Origin: Symbiodinium natans
Taxonomy: Eukaryota; Sar; Dinophyceae; Suessiales; Symbiodiniaceae
NCBI GenBank assembly: GCA_905221605.1
Contig: CAJNDS010000535.1
Span: 194,001 to 258,000, forward strand
Direction: 5' to 3'
DNA length: 64,000 bases
Below, piece after piece: positions 1-10,716 of this stretch. The translations under genes and the position numbers were made by a program. The notes below the pieces were generated by a model. That model was not told where the DNA came from. It searched no databases and was given only the letters and a program-made list of their open reading frames with translations. Positions within the stretch are counted from its first letter, which is position 1; each line of letters starts with the position of its first letter.

Positions 1-1
1 T

Positions 2-178
2 GGCACCTGCTGCCATTCGCTCGTCCTGGACCAGCTCATAGAGCACATGTCATGCGGTTTTCGTGGCTCCTCTCCCATCTGTATGAGGGAGTGGTTGCAA
101 AGGGGCGCTCCGCTGGCTCTCAGCCAGCCCACGCACTTCTGCATGGACATCCCGGCGCAACAGCGCGCGGGGTTTTGA
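2..178 (+). CDS. Candidate 3' exon, unknown protein (5' partial)
   Basis: Open from the window edge for 58 codons to a TGA at 176-178. The product has a mixed, globular-looking composition, including LDQLIEHMSCGFRGSSPICM and MREWLQRGAPLALSQPTHFC. No family is recognised. The opposite strand is also open across part of this stretch, so strand is not certain. The gene would begin upstream of the window. Confidence 0.35.
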   Translation, partial: GTCCHSLVLDQLIEHMSCGFRGSSPICMREWLQRGAPLALSQPTHFCMDIPAQQRAGF

Positions 179-756
179 TGCTGCCAGGATGCTCCACGCC
201 CCGGCCCCGTCACACAAAGGGGTTGTGAGCAGGTCCCACCGAGACGAACTTAAAGACTTTGCCGGCACCCCCCCCGAAAAACCGGTTTAACTCCCGGAGG
301 TGGAGTGGGGAGGCCAGGTTTGGCAGCCCTGTTCTCCGGCTGCGGGTAAGCTGAGCGGGAGCCGGCTCTCACCCGGCCTTTACTGGAGGTCACGCGGGGC
401 GGCCAGCCGGCCACCCTTGCATATCGAGCTGTCGCTGCAGCACTGCAGCCCTTTTTTGTTTTGTAAAAGATCCGAACATGTCATTGTTTCTTTCTTGTTT
501 GAAAAATACTGTTAACTTCCATTCTGACTTACAAGATGGCACGCATGAATTTGAAAATGAACAAGTTTCAGACTGGTTTTGCTGCAAAAAAAATCTTGGT
601 TTTCATGTTGGCCGTGGTGTTTTTGCATGCTGTTTTTGGAGATGTGAAATTTTTGTTTTTCAAGCCACACTAGTTTGGTTGATTTAGTTGGAAAAAGTTA
701 GTAAGGCTCATCTTGTTTTCAGATTTTTACCCTGCAGAAAAAGGGTTCGGGTGGGG
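179..756. other. Unique sequence without a recognisable gene
   Basis: Non-repetitive sequence; T-rich from about 450 to 720. Short frames exist on both strands, but none has recognisable motifs or splice context. It could be intron or 3' flank of the segment ending at 178. Confidence 0.4.
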
Positions 757-855
757 AAGGGGGGGGGGGGGGCCGGGAAGGGGTCGGGGCGGGTGGGAGG
801 GGGGGGGGGAAGGGGGGGGGCGGGGCAGGGGGAGGGGGGGGGGTGTTGGTGGCGC
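757..855. repeat. G-rich low-complexity tract
   Basis: About 100 bases dominated by runs of 4-11 G with scattered A, T and C. Potentially G-quadruplex forming. The Gly/Arg-rich and Pro-rich frames through it are composition artefacts. Confidence 0.85.
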
Positions 856-888
856 CGGCGCGGGGTGCTTGGGTTCAGGGTTTGAACC

Positions 889-1043
889 TTTGACACTCCA
901 AGGCTCCACTGCCTGGCGCGCATAATCGTGTGCTCATCTTGCCAAGGCGTTCAGCAGCCACAGCTTGAACGTGGCGTGTGGTCATGAGCGCTCGGACGGC
1001 TTCGGGCTCTCACGTGGTGGTAGCGAGCCCTCAGCCGGACTTT
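889..1043 (+). CDS. Candidate exon(s), unknown
   Basis: Two overlapping + frames look protein-like. One reads LHCLARIIVCSSCQGVQQPQ from 907 and could end at a GT at 971 (GAAC|GTGGCG). The other starts with ATG at 984 (MSARTASGSHVVVASPQPDF) and runs into the telomere-like block at 1043. Only one can be right, and neither resembles a known family. Confidence 0.3.
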
Positions 1044-1175
1044 AGGGTTTAGGGTTTAGGGTTTAGGGTTTAGGGTTTAGGGGGTGGGCCCCCCGCTGGG
1101 ATGCCGGCCTTGGGGTTGCCCTGAACCCTTGCACGGCCGAAGATCTTCCTGAATGAAGAGCTATTCCCAAGAAGC

Positions 1176-1945
1176 CCTAAACCCTAAACCATACACTCTA
1201 AACCCTAAACCCTTAACCCTTAACCCTTAACCCTTATAAACCCTAAACCCTAAACCTCAACCCCAAGCCCTCAACCCTACACCCCAAACCCAAGTAACAT
1301 CCCCAAAGCCCTAAAACGGTTGGGTTCATGGGGTGAGTGGTTTTTGGGTTGAACCTGAACCCTCAAACCCCAAAACGGTCCCAAGTCCCAAATCCCTCAA
1401 TCTGAAGCCCTATAGGCTCTACATCCCAAAACCCTAGAACCCTAAACCTTAAACCAGAAACCTCAAACAACTGAACGCCGCCCTTGACTCCAAACCCCAA
1501 ACCCCACTCACTCTGTATCCAAAGCCCGAACCCTAAACCGTACACACCCTCTCAGCCAACATATACCCTGTAAACCCTAAACCTTGCAAGCCCTATAACT
1601 CCCATAAATCCTATAAACCCTACTACCCCTAGTAACCCTATCAAACCTATTCGCCCTAAACCCTAAACCCTAAACCCTAAACCCTAAACCCTAAACCCTA
1701 AACCCTAAACCCTAAACCCTAAACCCTAAACCCTAAACCCTAACTCTATTACCCCTATTAACCCTGTAAACCCTATCAACCCTAAATCCTAAGCCCTCTA
1801 AATCCTCAACCTGAAAAGCCAATTGATCACACTCCTAAATTCTAAACCTTAAATTCTAAACCCTAAACCCTAAACCCTGAACCCTGAACCCTAAACCCTA
1901 AACCCTAAACCCTAAACCCTACAAAACCCTAAACTCCTCATGTGA
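1176..1945 (-). repeat. Dense CCCTAAA-type region with degenerate units
   Basis: Nearly 800 bases built of CCCTAAA units and decayed relatives (CCCTTAA, CCCTCAA, CCCTATAA). The purest part is about 1653-1743, around 13 perfect units. No exon-like segment was seen inside it. Confidence 0.85.
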
Positions 1946-1952
1946 AGGCCCG

Positions 1953-2027
1953 GCGGATAGCCCCGGCAGCAGCGCGCTGCCCTCCGACTCGACGTTCATC
2001 GGCTTTCCGGCACCGGCCTCAAGGGGT
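1953..2027 (+). CDS. Candidate exon, unknown
   Basis: Open segment between two telomere-like blocks, reading ADSPGSSALPSDSTFIGFPA followed by PASRG. Ser/Pro-rich, so it could be a linker of a larger protein. There is no splice proof; the frame runs into TTTAGGG sequence. Confidence 0.3.
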
Positions 2028-2636
2028 TTAGGGTTCAGAGTTTAGGGTTTAGGGTTTAGGGTTTGGGCCTTGGGGGTTTGGGTCTAAGGTCTAGGGCTTA
2101 AGGGTACCCTAAGCCCTACACGCCAAGCCTCATGCCCCCTAAGCCCTAAGCCCTAAACCCTAAACCCTAGACCTGCACACTCGCAAGTCGCTGGCTTGGA
2201 GACGGCTCAAGGAGGTTTGTGGGGCATTCAGGGTTTAGGGTTTAGGGTTTAGGGGGCAGGGTTTGTAGGTCCGGAGGGCTTGGGGGGGTTGGCTTATTGA
2301 GGGTTTAGGGTTTAGGGTTTAGGGTTTAGGTTTTATTGAACTTCTTAGGGCTTATTCGGGTTTATTGGGTGTTACTGTGCCGCTAGTTCTATTTGTTGGG
2401 GGTTTATAGTGTTGTTGAGGGTCTGTCGGGGTTGTACGGTTTAGAGGATTATGGGGCTTATAGAGGCTGATTATTGGGTTTGTCGGGCTTGTTGGGTTTA
2501 TTGGGTGTGTCTGGTTTATCATTGTCGAGTACAGTCATACCCGGTCATACGCGGTCATACCCGGTCATGCCGTCCCGTGGTTTTCCGCAGTCGCTGTTTC
2601 CCGTCTTGCTGTGATATATAGGGTTTATAGGGTTCA
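2028..2636. other. Telomere-like blocks with T/G-rich spacer
   Basis: Short TTTAGGG blocks at about 2045-2060, 2230-2255 and 2300-2335. They are followed by a G/T-rich stretch with loose TTATTGGG-like units and a short CGGTCATAC tandem (about 2531-2570). No gene seen. Confidence 0.5.
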
Positions 2637-2742
2637 TTGGGGTGCTCCTTCTTTTACTAACAGTCCTTAATGGGGCTTATTCGCGGGGGTTGCTATGATC
2701 CCTCCGAAGGACTGTTAGTGTATATAAGGGGGAACATCCCAA
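2637..2742. mobile_element. TIR element, family A copy 1
   Basis: Inverted repeats of about 32 bp: the left end contains ACTAACAGTCCTT and the right end AAGGACTGTTAGT followed by GGAACATCCCAAG. Other copies are at 24512 and 36964. Small, non-coding and MITE-like. The right end finishes in CCCAAG, which would supply a 3' splice site. Confidence 0.75.
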
Positions 2743-3104
2743 GGTTTATGGGCTTTTGGGCTTATAGGGTTTAGGGTCTAAACCCTAAACCCTAAACCCT
2801 AAACCCTAAACCCTAAACCCTAAACCCTAAAGAGGAGGACTTGCCAGGGAGCTAGTATGGTGGCTTTTGCGTCCAATAGGCGTTGTAGTTCCGTAAGAAG
2901 TTGTGTTGAGGCTCAAGGGCTCACAGCCCTCAAGCCTGTTCCCCTAAGCTCCAAAGCCCCCTAAGCCCCCTCAACCCTAAACCCTAAACCCTCAACTCGA
3001 AACCCTAAACCCTAAACCCTAAACCCTAAACCCCAAACCCTAAACCCTAAACCCTAAACCTGAGACGGCAACTTAAGGGGCAAGCGGCTGGAAGGGTGCA
3101 CCTA

Positions 3105-3191
3105 GAGGTGGCTGCTGTGCCGACCGAAGCCCCCACGATGTCGCCCGCTGCCCCGCAGGTGGCCGCCTGCAATTACCAAGAGCTTGTAGTA
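3105..3191 (+). CDS. Candidate exon, unknown
   Basis: Open segment reading EVAAVPTEAPTMSPAAPQVA then ACNYQELV, bounded on the right by a TTTAGGG block at about 3190. It could begin after the AG at 3105-3107. Ala/Pro-rich; family unknown. Confidence 0.35.
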
Positions 3192-3551
3192 GGGTTTAGG
3201 GTTTAGGGTTTAGGGTTTAGGGTTTAGGGTTTAGGGTTTATTTAGGGTTTATCAAGGGCTTCTGGTTTCGGAAGAGTTTCTGGGGTTTAAAAGGGTTTGT
3301 AGGGTTTCTAGGATTCTGGGGCTTTTATAGAGTTTCTGGGGTTTCGGGATTTAGGGGTTTAGGGTGCGAGGGTGCGGGGTTTGGGGGCTGGGCAGGGCTA
3401 GTTCGGAGGTTAGGCTACGCGAAGGGCCACGGGCTTAGGGTTCAAAAAGGCCAGAGCATGAGGCGACACTTGGTATGTAGTTTTTTCTGGTGTGAAGGTT
3501 TTCGCGGTCCGGCAGGTCTGAGATATTGAGAGTAGAATGAAAACCATGGGT
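3192..3551. other. Telomere-like block and G/T-rich spacer, no gene seen
   Basis: A (TTTAGGG)7 block to about 3240, then degenerate GGGTTTC/GGGTTTAT units to about 3370, then unique sequence with no convincing frame. Confidence 0.45.
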
Positions 3552-3680
3552 TTCCCTACTACCCTCAAGTCTACCCCCCCCTAGGTTCCCCCCTTAAATA
3601 ACCTTCATTAAGCGTAATTATCCCTCACTAGCCTTAATTATGGGCTGGGAGAGGGTAGTATAGAGCGGGGTAGTTCCCCT
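3552..3680. mobile_element. TIR element, family B copy 1
   Basis: Left end TCCCTACTACCC, right end GGGTAGTATAGAGCGGGGTA, with an AT-richer core containing TTAATTA. Related copies are at 40399, 41588 and, truncated by the window edge, 63961. No coding capacity. Confidence 0.7.
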
Positions 3681-3922
3681 AAACCATAGTATACCCTAAA
3701 CCCTAAAGGGTTGAGGCTTTAGGCTTTAGGGGTCCTGGGAGAGGGCTTGGGGTTGAGCGCTTTGTAGGCTCAAGGGCTTAGATTGTCGGCTTGGGGTTGT
3801 AGGGTATAGGCGTAAGGGCTTCGGGGCTTCGGGTTTGAGGTAAGATCCTCCTAAACGCAAAAAGGTGAAATTTGCTCCAAACCCCCCCCCCCCCCACAAG
3901 ATATGATTCCATCCCGAGCAAG

Positions 3923-4018
3923 GTGAATCGTGCATCGTTTCCTGTGGCCACCACCATGACGCCGCAGAGGCTGACCTTCGCCCCAGTTCCAGTGACGAAG
4001 CCGTGGGCTGAGATTAGG
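3923..4018 (+). CDS. Candidate exon, unknown
   Basis: Open segment that could start at the AG|GTGAAT at 3921-3923, reading VNRASFPVATTMTPQRLTFA then PVPVTKPWAEI. A 7-unit TTTAGGG block abuts its 3' end. No family recognised. Confidence 0.4.
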
Positions 4019-4062
4019 GTTTAGGGTTTAGGGTTTAGGGTTTAGGGTTTAGGGTTTAGGGT

Positions 4063-5334
4063 TTTCAGGGTATGAGGAAAACCCTAAGCCTTAATACGGT
4101 AAAGCCGGAACCTCACGCTACAACCCTTAAGCCCTCATCCCTACACCATAAGCCTGAAACCCTCAACGCAAAGCTAAGACCCCTAAACCCTAAAGCCCGA
4201 ACCCTAAACCCCTAAACCCTAAACCTTCGGGTTGTGACGAGGTCCTGGCGACGAGGTACATGTTTAATTAGCATGTCCCTAGGACCGCGTGTCCACTTGC
4301 CGCTGGGATGTTGGGGCCTAAGCCCCAACCCTGTGGTGTTGGGCTTTCCCATGGATTTTACTTTCTAAGTTCAGGATGTTCAGTGATGTTCAGGCTTAGT
4401 TTAGGGCCTTGTGGATTTAGGGTGTAGGGTTTATTTACGGTTTAGGAGCTTGGGGATATGGGATTCAGCGTGAACGCAGTGTTCACAGAACGTTTGTGCC
4501 AGCGAACGAGCTTCGCGGTTCAGGGTTTAGAACCGTACTGAAAAAATCAAAGAAGTAACCCTAAGCCCTAAACCCTAAACCCTTCTAAACGCAAGCTGAG
4601 GATCATCGTGAATTGTTTCTTGGGGTATTCGTCGGCAAATAGTAGTTTAAGGGTTTAGAGGGTTGAGGGTTTCGGCTTCATCTTGCCCAGCCCTACACCC
4701 TAAACCCTGAACCCGGAACCCTAAACCCTAAACCCTATAACCCTTTAACCCTTTAACCCTTTAACCCTTTACACCCTAAACCCTTGTTCGAACATTCGGA
4801 GGTTAGGGTGCGCTGTCGGCTTTCGGAGACCTAAGCCCTCAACCCTGATCTCAAAAGTTCTAAGCCCCAAAACTCCTGAAACGCCGGAGCCCTTAGCTCT
4901 AAACCCTTGCACTCTTTAAGCCCGAAGCTCCTAAACTCCCAAACCCTGAACTCCTAGACTCCCAAACCCTAAACCCTAAACCCTGCTAAACTCCCAAGCC
5001 CTATAAGCCAACCTAGGTCCCCGGCTCCGTTTCCCGTGCCCGTGTGGGCGCAGACGACGACCGTGCGGCCACGGGCGCAGGTGCTCTTCGGGTTAGGGTT
5101 TAGGGTTTGAGGTTTAGGGATTTAGGGTTTGGCGTCTAGTGTCCTAGTGTCTAGGGTTTAGGGGCTAGGGATTTAGGGTTTACTAGGGTTTAGAGGTTTA
5201 GGAAATTCGGATTTTTCGTTTCTAGGGTTGAGGGTTGGGGTTGAAGGGTCTTGTGTGGGGCTTAGGGCGTCGGGTCTGTGGCTTAGGGCTTCGGGGTCTG
5301 GGGTTGGAGTTCAAGGGGCAAAGGACAGAAGGGC
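4063..5334. other. Degenerate telomere-like sequence with sparse unique segments
   Basis: Mostly decayed CCCTAAA/TTTAGGG units, with short unique pieces at about 4240-4340, 4480-4530 and 5019-5090. The last is open and reads PAPFPVPVWAQTTTVRPRAQ, so it may be a small exon. Nothing firmer was seen. Confidence 0.35.
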
Positions 5335-5601
5335 ATGGGAAAGTGGCAGTCCAGCAACCAGGGCGGGAAGGCCGACGCTGGAGAGGAGTTCTGGGCCCCT
5401 AAGGCAGTGCCGCAGGCGGAGACCTACCACTGCGCCATTTTGAGGGCCTTTCCAGGCGAGAAAGGTGAAGTTCTGATCAAGAAGGGTGGCGCAAAGAAAG
5501 ACGTGGAACTCCTCACGCCAGAAGGAGCCGACTGCACCGAGCAACAGCGAGGGGTGAACAGGCCTGACAAGTGGCTGAGCATGGCGCAGGGTCTCCGCTG
5601 A
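5335..5601 (+). CDS. Candidate exon or small ORF, unknown (88 codons)
   Basis: Opens with GTG (frame already open upstream) and ends at TGA 5599-5601. It is hydrophilic and protein-like: GGKADAGEEFWAPKAVPQAE, then AILRAFPGEKGEVLIKKGGA, then LTPEGADCTEQQRGVNRPDK. Mixed charge, no transmembrane segment, no known family. It is one of the longest non-repetitive frames outside the AP2 gene and probably a terminal exon. It is followed directly by degenerate TTTAGGG repeats from about 5602. Confidence 0.5.
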   Translation: MGKWQSSNQGGKADAGEEFWAPKAVPQAETYHCAILRAFPGEKGEVLIKKGGAKKDVELLTPEGADCTEQQRGVNRPDKWLSMAQGLR

Positions 5602-5947
5602 GGGTTGGTCAGGGTTTAGGGTTTGGGGTTTAGGGTTGAGGGTTTGGGGTTTGGGGTTCAGGGTTCAGGGTTTGGGGTTTAGGGGTTAGGGGGTTAGGGG
5701 GCTAAGGGGTTCGGGTTTAGGTTCAGGGTTTGAGGCTCAGGGTTATAAGGCTCAAAGCTCAGGTTGGATCCTTGTGCTATGACTCAATGAGGCCCCAGCA
5801 AGTTACAGCAAAACTCAAGCTCCTGAGCCTGAACCCGAACAGAAGGGGCTGTTGTGGGTGCATGCCCCGCCTGGATTTATGGTATGATGGTAGTTGAGGT
5901 GCTTGAGGGGTTTAGGGTTTAGGGTTTAGGGTTTAGGGTTTGGCATC
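5602..5947 (+). repeat. Degenerate TTTAGGG/TTTGGGG array
   Basis: Variant units (GGGTTTGGGG, GGGTTCAGG, GGGTTAGG) to about 5755, a short unique spacer, then a 4-unit perfect block at about 5907-5940. No gene seen. Confidence 0.75.
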
Positions 5948-5961
5948 ATGATGGCCAGACA

Positions 5962-6010
5962 ACAAACCACGACGACGAGGAACCACACCATCACCACAAC
6001 AGCAGCAGGA

Positions 6011-6050
<40 letters not shown>

Positions 6051-6148
6051 CCACAACAGCAGTAGTGGCGGCGGCAGCAGCACCACCACCATCAACGATA
6101 GCAGCGACAGCGACAGCGACGGCAACCGCGACAGCGACATCGACATCG

Positions 6149-6241
<93 letters not shown>

Positions 6242-6325
6242 ACAGCCACAGCCACAGCCATAGCCACAGCAACAGCAACAGCAAGCGCAACAACCACCAC
6301 AACCAACACAACCAACACAACCAAA
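5962..6325. repeat. Trinucleotide microsatellite cluster (GAC)n, (CAG)n and relatives
   Basis: About 360 bases of compound triplet repeats: GAC/ACG around 6010-6050, GACAGC, then about 30 CAG units at 6151-6240, then CACAGC and CAACAC units. It reads as poly-Thr/poly-Ala on + and poly-Leu or poly-Val/Ala on -, depending on frame. No flanking protein-like sequence shows that any frame is used. Confidence 0.85.
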
Positions 6326-6519
6326 ACAAAAGTATGGGCTTATTGGATTAATAAGGTTTTGCGGGGTTCATAAAGACGTTTAGGATCCAAGCACTCTAGG
6401 GTTTAGGGCGCCCTTCTTGCCCTACTGGTTCATAGTGAGGAATTCAGAAGTTTGGTACCTTTTGTCAGTGAGAAAATTCAAAGGCATGCGGTTCCTTCTG
6501 GCCCCCCTTGTATAGGCCC

Positions 6520-6610
6520 TAAACCCTAAACCCTAAACCTATAGGTTTAGGGTTTAGGGTTTAGGGTTTAGGGTTTAGGGTTTAGGGTTTAGGGTTTAGG
6601 GTTTAGGGTT
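6520..6610. repeat. Tail-to-tail telomere-like junction
   Basis: About 3 CCCTAAA units are followed after a short TATAGG spacer by about 9 TTTAGGG units, a convergent inverted pair. Confidence 0.85.
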
Positions 6611-6672
6611 ATAGACACCAAGAGAGCCAGAAAGTTGCAGAGTTGTTGTAGGGTTCAGGGTCCTGTTGCCAG

Positions 6673-6744
6673 GTCGTGTCTCAGCCTGGTACCGCGACTG
6701 TGCCGGTCCAGTTTATGCGGCTGAGCCCGCAGCGAGGGCAACAA
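6673..6744 (+). CDS. Candidate exon, unknown
   Basis: Could begin after CCAG at 6672 and reads VVSQPGTATVPVQFMRLSPQ then RGQQ to a stop. Short; no family recognised. Confidence 0.28.
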
Positions 6745-8498
6745 TAGGCCTCAAAACATGTAGAGTTTCGGGTTTAGGGTTTAAGGTTAAGAGTTAAGAG
6801 TTTATTTACAGGCTCTTGATAGGATGTCGGGAACTGCGATCTCTGCATGTTTGCCTTTTAGAGGTGTCCATGGGGAGAGATAGAAGGTGCCTCTTTCCCT
6901 ACTCAGAACTAGGAAGTCTAGGGTCGAGGGGTCCAAGGGAAGATAGCCTTGAAACCAAATCTAAACACCCAGGCTTGGGCCCTTAACCCGAGACTCTACA
7001 AGCCTTAAACCCTAAACCCTGTTCAGCCTAACCGCCCTCCAAACATCGTAAACCCTGTGAGTATCTTAATCGGAACCCGAAACGCTAAGTCCTAAACCCT
7101 AAACCCTAAACCCGAAAAAACAAAAACACCCTGTATCCCGTAAAAACCCTGTAAGCCCTAAACCCTAAACCTGTAAAACCCTAGACCAGCGACTTTCGGA
7201 GCTGGCCGTTGCTTGAAAAAGACGGCTTACGGGGCTTTGTCTGGGCTGCTTGCTCTTGAAGGGGCTTCAAGCAAAGCCCTGATCCCTAAACCCTAAACCT
7301 TAAACCCTATACCCTAAACCCCAAACCCCAAACCCTAAACCTTACAGGGCTCAGGGGTTCAAGCATGTTGTAAGCTGCCAGTGTAAGCATCTTCGTATAT
7401 ACCACATGTGAAACCACTTGTAGATTGTATGTGTATATGTATGTGAACGATATTTTCATATTTAACATACATTTATGTGTTGCCCCTCCCCATGTGTCTA
7501 ACACCTGTGTGGTAAGGAGATTGATGCCCAATGTCTCCAAGACGACCCCAAACCCTAAACCCTAAACCCTAAACCCTAAACCGCGAAGGATGTACATGGA
7601 AGTGGCTAGTGAGTGGACTGATGAGGTTGCAGTCAGTCTGAGGTGCAAGGCGTTTATTCATTTGACAGGTTTAGGTTTGGTTTAGGTTTGGTTTAGAGTG
7701 TTTAGGGTTTTTTTGGTTTAGGGTTTAGGGGTTCTCTTTGCACTGTTGTTGATCCTTTGGTCTGGGTGTTAGGGAAGTTCTGTCTGCAATTTTGGTGTAT
7801 TGGGTGTCTCTTTGTTTTTTTTCGGCTTTGGGTTTTGAAGAAGGTAGCAGCGTCGCACCGAGCGTGGATACAGGAGGGCGGTACCATCTACATAAGTGTA
7901 TTCACATACGTCGTAGCCTTGGCTTTCTGATTATGATAACTTGTTCTTCTTTTTTGCTTAGGGAGCTTATAACTTATTTATTTAGAGGATTTTGCCTCCC
8001 CCCCCCCCCCCCCCCCCAGGCTCCCCCTTTCCAAGTTAGGATTGATGTTTCGGGAGTTTGGGCTCAAGGGATGTGGTATGATGATGTATGGTGGACCCTA
8101 AAAACACGAAAACCCTGAACCCTAAACCCTAAACCCCGTACTGTGGCTCTGGCACTTGGCACTGCCGCCTGTGCACGCGCGGACGGCTCCAAGATGGATG
8201 TTAGGGCTTTCGAGATTTAAACTACTGGGCTTAAGGTTAAGGGTTTAGGGTTTACAGTTTAGAAGCAGCCGGGTTAGGGCTTAGCAAATCCTCAACCCTA
8301 CCGCCCCCTACAAGAGTGCTCTCAACAAAGTCTCTCTGTTTTTGACATGGCTGCGCAACTGCCATATCGTGCACGATTCAGGGCTCAGGCTCTTTTTGAG
8401 GTTTCGACAACCCTAAACCCCAAAACCCCCACACCCTGAGGGGAGTAGGCTCCTGATCCTAAACCCTAAACCCTGAACCCTAAACCCTAAACCCTAAC
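6745..8498. other. Telomere-like blocks, unique AT-richer spacers, no firm gene
   Basis: Small CCCTAAA blocks at about 7095, 7280 and 7555 and TTTAGGG-like units at about 7665-7735. A poly-C tract lies at about 7999-8018. A short open segment, ALALGTAACARADGSKMDVR, sits near 8145-8206. Frames at 7307-7540 and 7792-8118 are non-repetitive but have no motif or splice support. Confidence 0.35.
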
Positions 8499-8585
8499 AT
8501 GGGACAGAGCTTGGGACCCACGATGTCGCTTTTCAGCAGCGTGGGCGTCGCAGGCACGAGAGTTCAGATATCGGGGCCCGAAGCC
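8499..8585 (+). CDS. Candidate exon, unknown
   Basis: Starts with ATG just after a CCCTAAA block and reads MGQSLGPTMSLFSSVGVAGT then RVQISGPEA, running into the next block. Sits exactly between two telomere-like blocks, like many segments here. Confidence 0.35.
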
Positions 8586-9652
8586 CTAAACCCTAAACCC
8601 TAAACCCTAAACCCTAAACCCGATACCCTAGATTACTGCAAAAACTGATTCTGGGAGGAGCCCCCTGGGCCTTTGGGCGGCAGTTTAGTGTACTAGGATG
8701 TTCTTCAGGGTCTTGCGTTATACCGACTAAGCCCGAAGCCCCAGACCCTGCGCTTCAGCAAACTAGAAAGGGGGGGAGGGGGCGCGGGGGCATTTTTGGT
8801 TTAGGGGTGGTTTCTAGAAGGGTTTATGCTTTGCGGACACCCCTCAACCCTGATTCCGGGCATTCTGACTCCGAACCCCTGCCCTCTGGAACTAACAGCG
8901 ACAAGGGGCAATCCACACGAGTTCAACCCCGAACCCAACCGTAAACCCTAAACCCCAAGCCCTAAACCCTAAACCCTAAATCCTAAATCCTAAACCCTAA
9001 ACCCTAAACCTAAACCTAAACCCTGAAAGCTCCTTAGGGGATGTTCTCAAGGCGTGGACATGTTGGACATGTGGCTAGATCTTTATTCGTGCCTGAGCCA
9101 TAGGGTTTAGGGTTTAGGGTTTAGGGTTCAGGCCCCAAACCCCAAAAGATTTCGATGAAGAAGTGACCTCCCGAAGAGGTATAGGGTGAGGGCTTCGTAA
9201 ACCCTTAATCCCTACATCCTTGAAGCTCTAACATCCTTTACCCTTAAAGCCTGCCACCCTCAAACCCCAAAACCCTTAAACCCCTCACCCCTTAAACCCA
9301 AATGCCCTAAACCAGACCGTGTGCCTTAAACCCTAAACCCTTAAGCCTGAAACTCTGAGACTCGTTTTCGGCTTTAGGGTTCTTGGGAAGCCCTCAACCT
9401 TATAAGCCCTAACCTTTACATTAAGGGCTTTTACTTTGCCGGGTTTAGGGTTTAGGGCTTTAACTTAAACCCTATGAACCCAAAACCCTATCAGCACTAC
9501 TCCCAATAAATCCCTATAAACCCCTAAACTCAAAATCTAGACCTTCGCAGCTCAGCGTAAAGTAGGGGGCTCTTGCGCACTGTTCTCCTGGTGCAGGCTC
9601 CACGATGCCCGCGCCGTTGGAAGCACGGCAGCATTCGGGAGCATTGCCGTTG
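8586..9652. repeat. CCCTAAA blocks and decayed units
   Basis: Blocks at about 8583-8625, 8940-9025 and 9100-9130 and much degenerate sequence to about 9540. No convincing exon, apart from a short open stretch near 9604-9680. Confidence 0.5.
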
Positions 9653-9793
9653 CAAGCAATCATGGCTTGGTGTTTAGGGTTAGGGTTTAGGGTTTAGGGT
9701 TTAGGGTTTAGGGTTTAGGGTTTAGGGTTTAGGGTTTAGGGTTTAGGGTTTAGGGTTTAGGGTTTACAAGCAATCATGGCTTAGTGTGTAGGG
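9653..9793 (+). repeat. TTTAGGG array flanked by a 16-bp direct repeat
   Basis: About 13 units (roughly 9671-9766) lie between two copies of CAAGCAATCATGGCTT, at 9653-9668 and 9767-9782. The copies continue with similar GTGT sequence. The duplication looks like a target-site duplication from insertion of the array. Confidence 0.85.
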
Positions 9794-9950
9794 TCTGGAG
9801 CCGGAAGTAGACCCTAGACCGCAAACCCTAAACCGCTAAAACCCTAAACCCCTAAACCCTAATAGCCAACCCCTAAACCCTAACACCCTAACACCCTATC
9901 ACCTTAACACCCTACCACCCTAAAACCCTAAGAGTCAGGTACTTTTCGCC

Positions 9951-10082
9951 AAGGGCCTCGCAGAGGCTTGGTCGGCCAAAGACAAACCGAAGGCTTCGGG
10001 GCAGCGCCTCTCCTTGCCCGCGCTTGCTGCAACCATGGACGGCATTTTCGTCCGGCGTCCTCCAATCCTTTGGTTGATTGTT
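9951..10082 (+). CDS. Candidate exon, unknown (44 codons)
   Basis: Open and protein-like: KGLAEAWSAKDKPKASGQRL, then SLPALAATMDGIFVRRPPIL, ending at TAG 10083. It could begin after an AG upstream of 9951. Basic and partly helical; no family recognised. Confidence 0.45.
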
Positions 10083-10110
10083 TAGTTTAGGGTTTAGGGT
10101 TTGGCTTGCA

Positions 10111-10226
10111 GGGCGTGCACCGAACCCTGAAGACCATGAGCCGCCTGCCTGCCCAAGAGAAGCTGACGGAGGGCGCGCACCGAACCCTGAAGACTATGAG
10201 CCGCCTGCCCAAGAGAAGCTGACGGA
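10111..10226 (+). repeat. 60/56-bp direct tandem duplication inside an exon-like region
   Basis: Copy 1 (10111-10170) and copy 2 (10171-10226) are nearly identical. Copy 2 lacks four bases near CCTGCC. Copy 1 reads HRTLKTMSRLPAQEKLTE in a frame displaced from the one that continues after copy 2. Confidence 0.85.
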
Positions 10227-10308
10227 GATCGTGGACCGTGTGCAGGAGCTGCGCAACAAGCTTGCCTTGCCAGACGGTGCCCTGGATGCCCATGCGGTGG
10301 CGGCTTCG
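10201..10308 (+). CDS. Candidate exon with an amphipathic helix
   Basis: Open in one frame, reading PAQEKLTEIVDRVQELRNKL then ALPDGALDAHAVAAS. The spacing of L, I and V fits a coiled-coil or helical segment. A GT donor (TCG|GTTTCG) at 10309 gives a plausible 3' boundary. The sequence upstream (10111-10226) is a tandem duplication whose two copies read this motif in different frames, so the true 5' boundary is unclear. Confidence 0.5.
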
Positions 10309-10716
10309 GTTTCGGGTTTGGGGTTCGGGTTTAGGGCTAGGGTTTCGGGTTTGGGTTCTTGTTGGATTGCGTGTTGCGGGTGAGTTTTGGGGTCTTGGTG
10401 CCTAGGAGGCTTGCGAGGACGAGGGAGCAGATCTTGGGATTGACATCCCTATTATCCCTATAGCTCTAAGTCCGAACCCCTAAGCCCTAAACCCTAAACC
10501 CCAAAGGCCGAGAATTCCGAGCCCATATAAGGTTTAGGGTTTGGGGTTACCTTAAGCCTTACCTGCAGCCCTAAGCCTCTGAATCCCGAGCCGTTAAAGC
10601 CCGAAACGCAACCTTTAAACCCTAAAACCCTAAATCCTAAACCCTAAATCCTAAATCCTAAGCCCTAAACCCTAAATCCTAAGCCCTAAACCCTAAATCC
10701 TAAACCCTAAACCCGG

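Noticed and set aside
5926-6373. Poly-Ala/Thr/Val/Leu open frames on both strands
   Set aside because: They are readings of the triplet microsatellite; no non-repetitive protein sequence flanks them.
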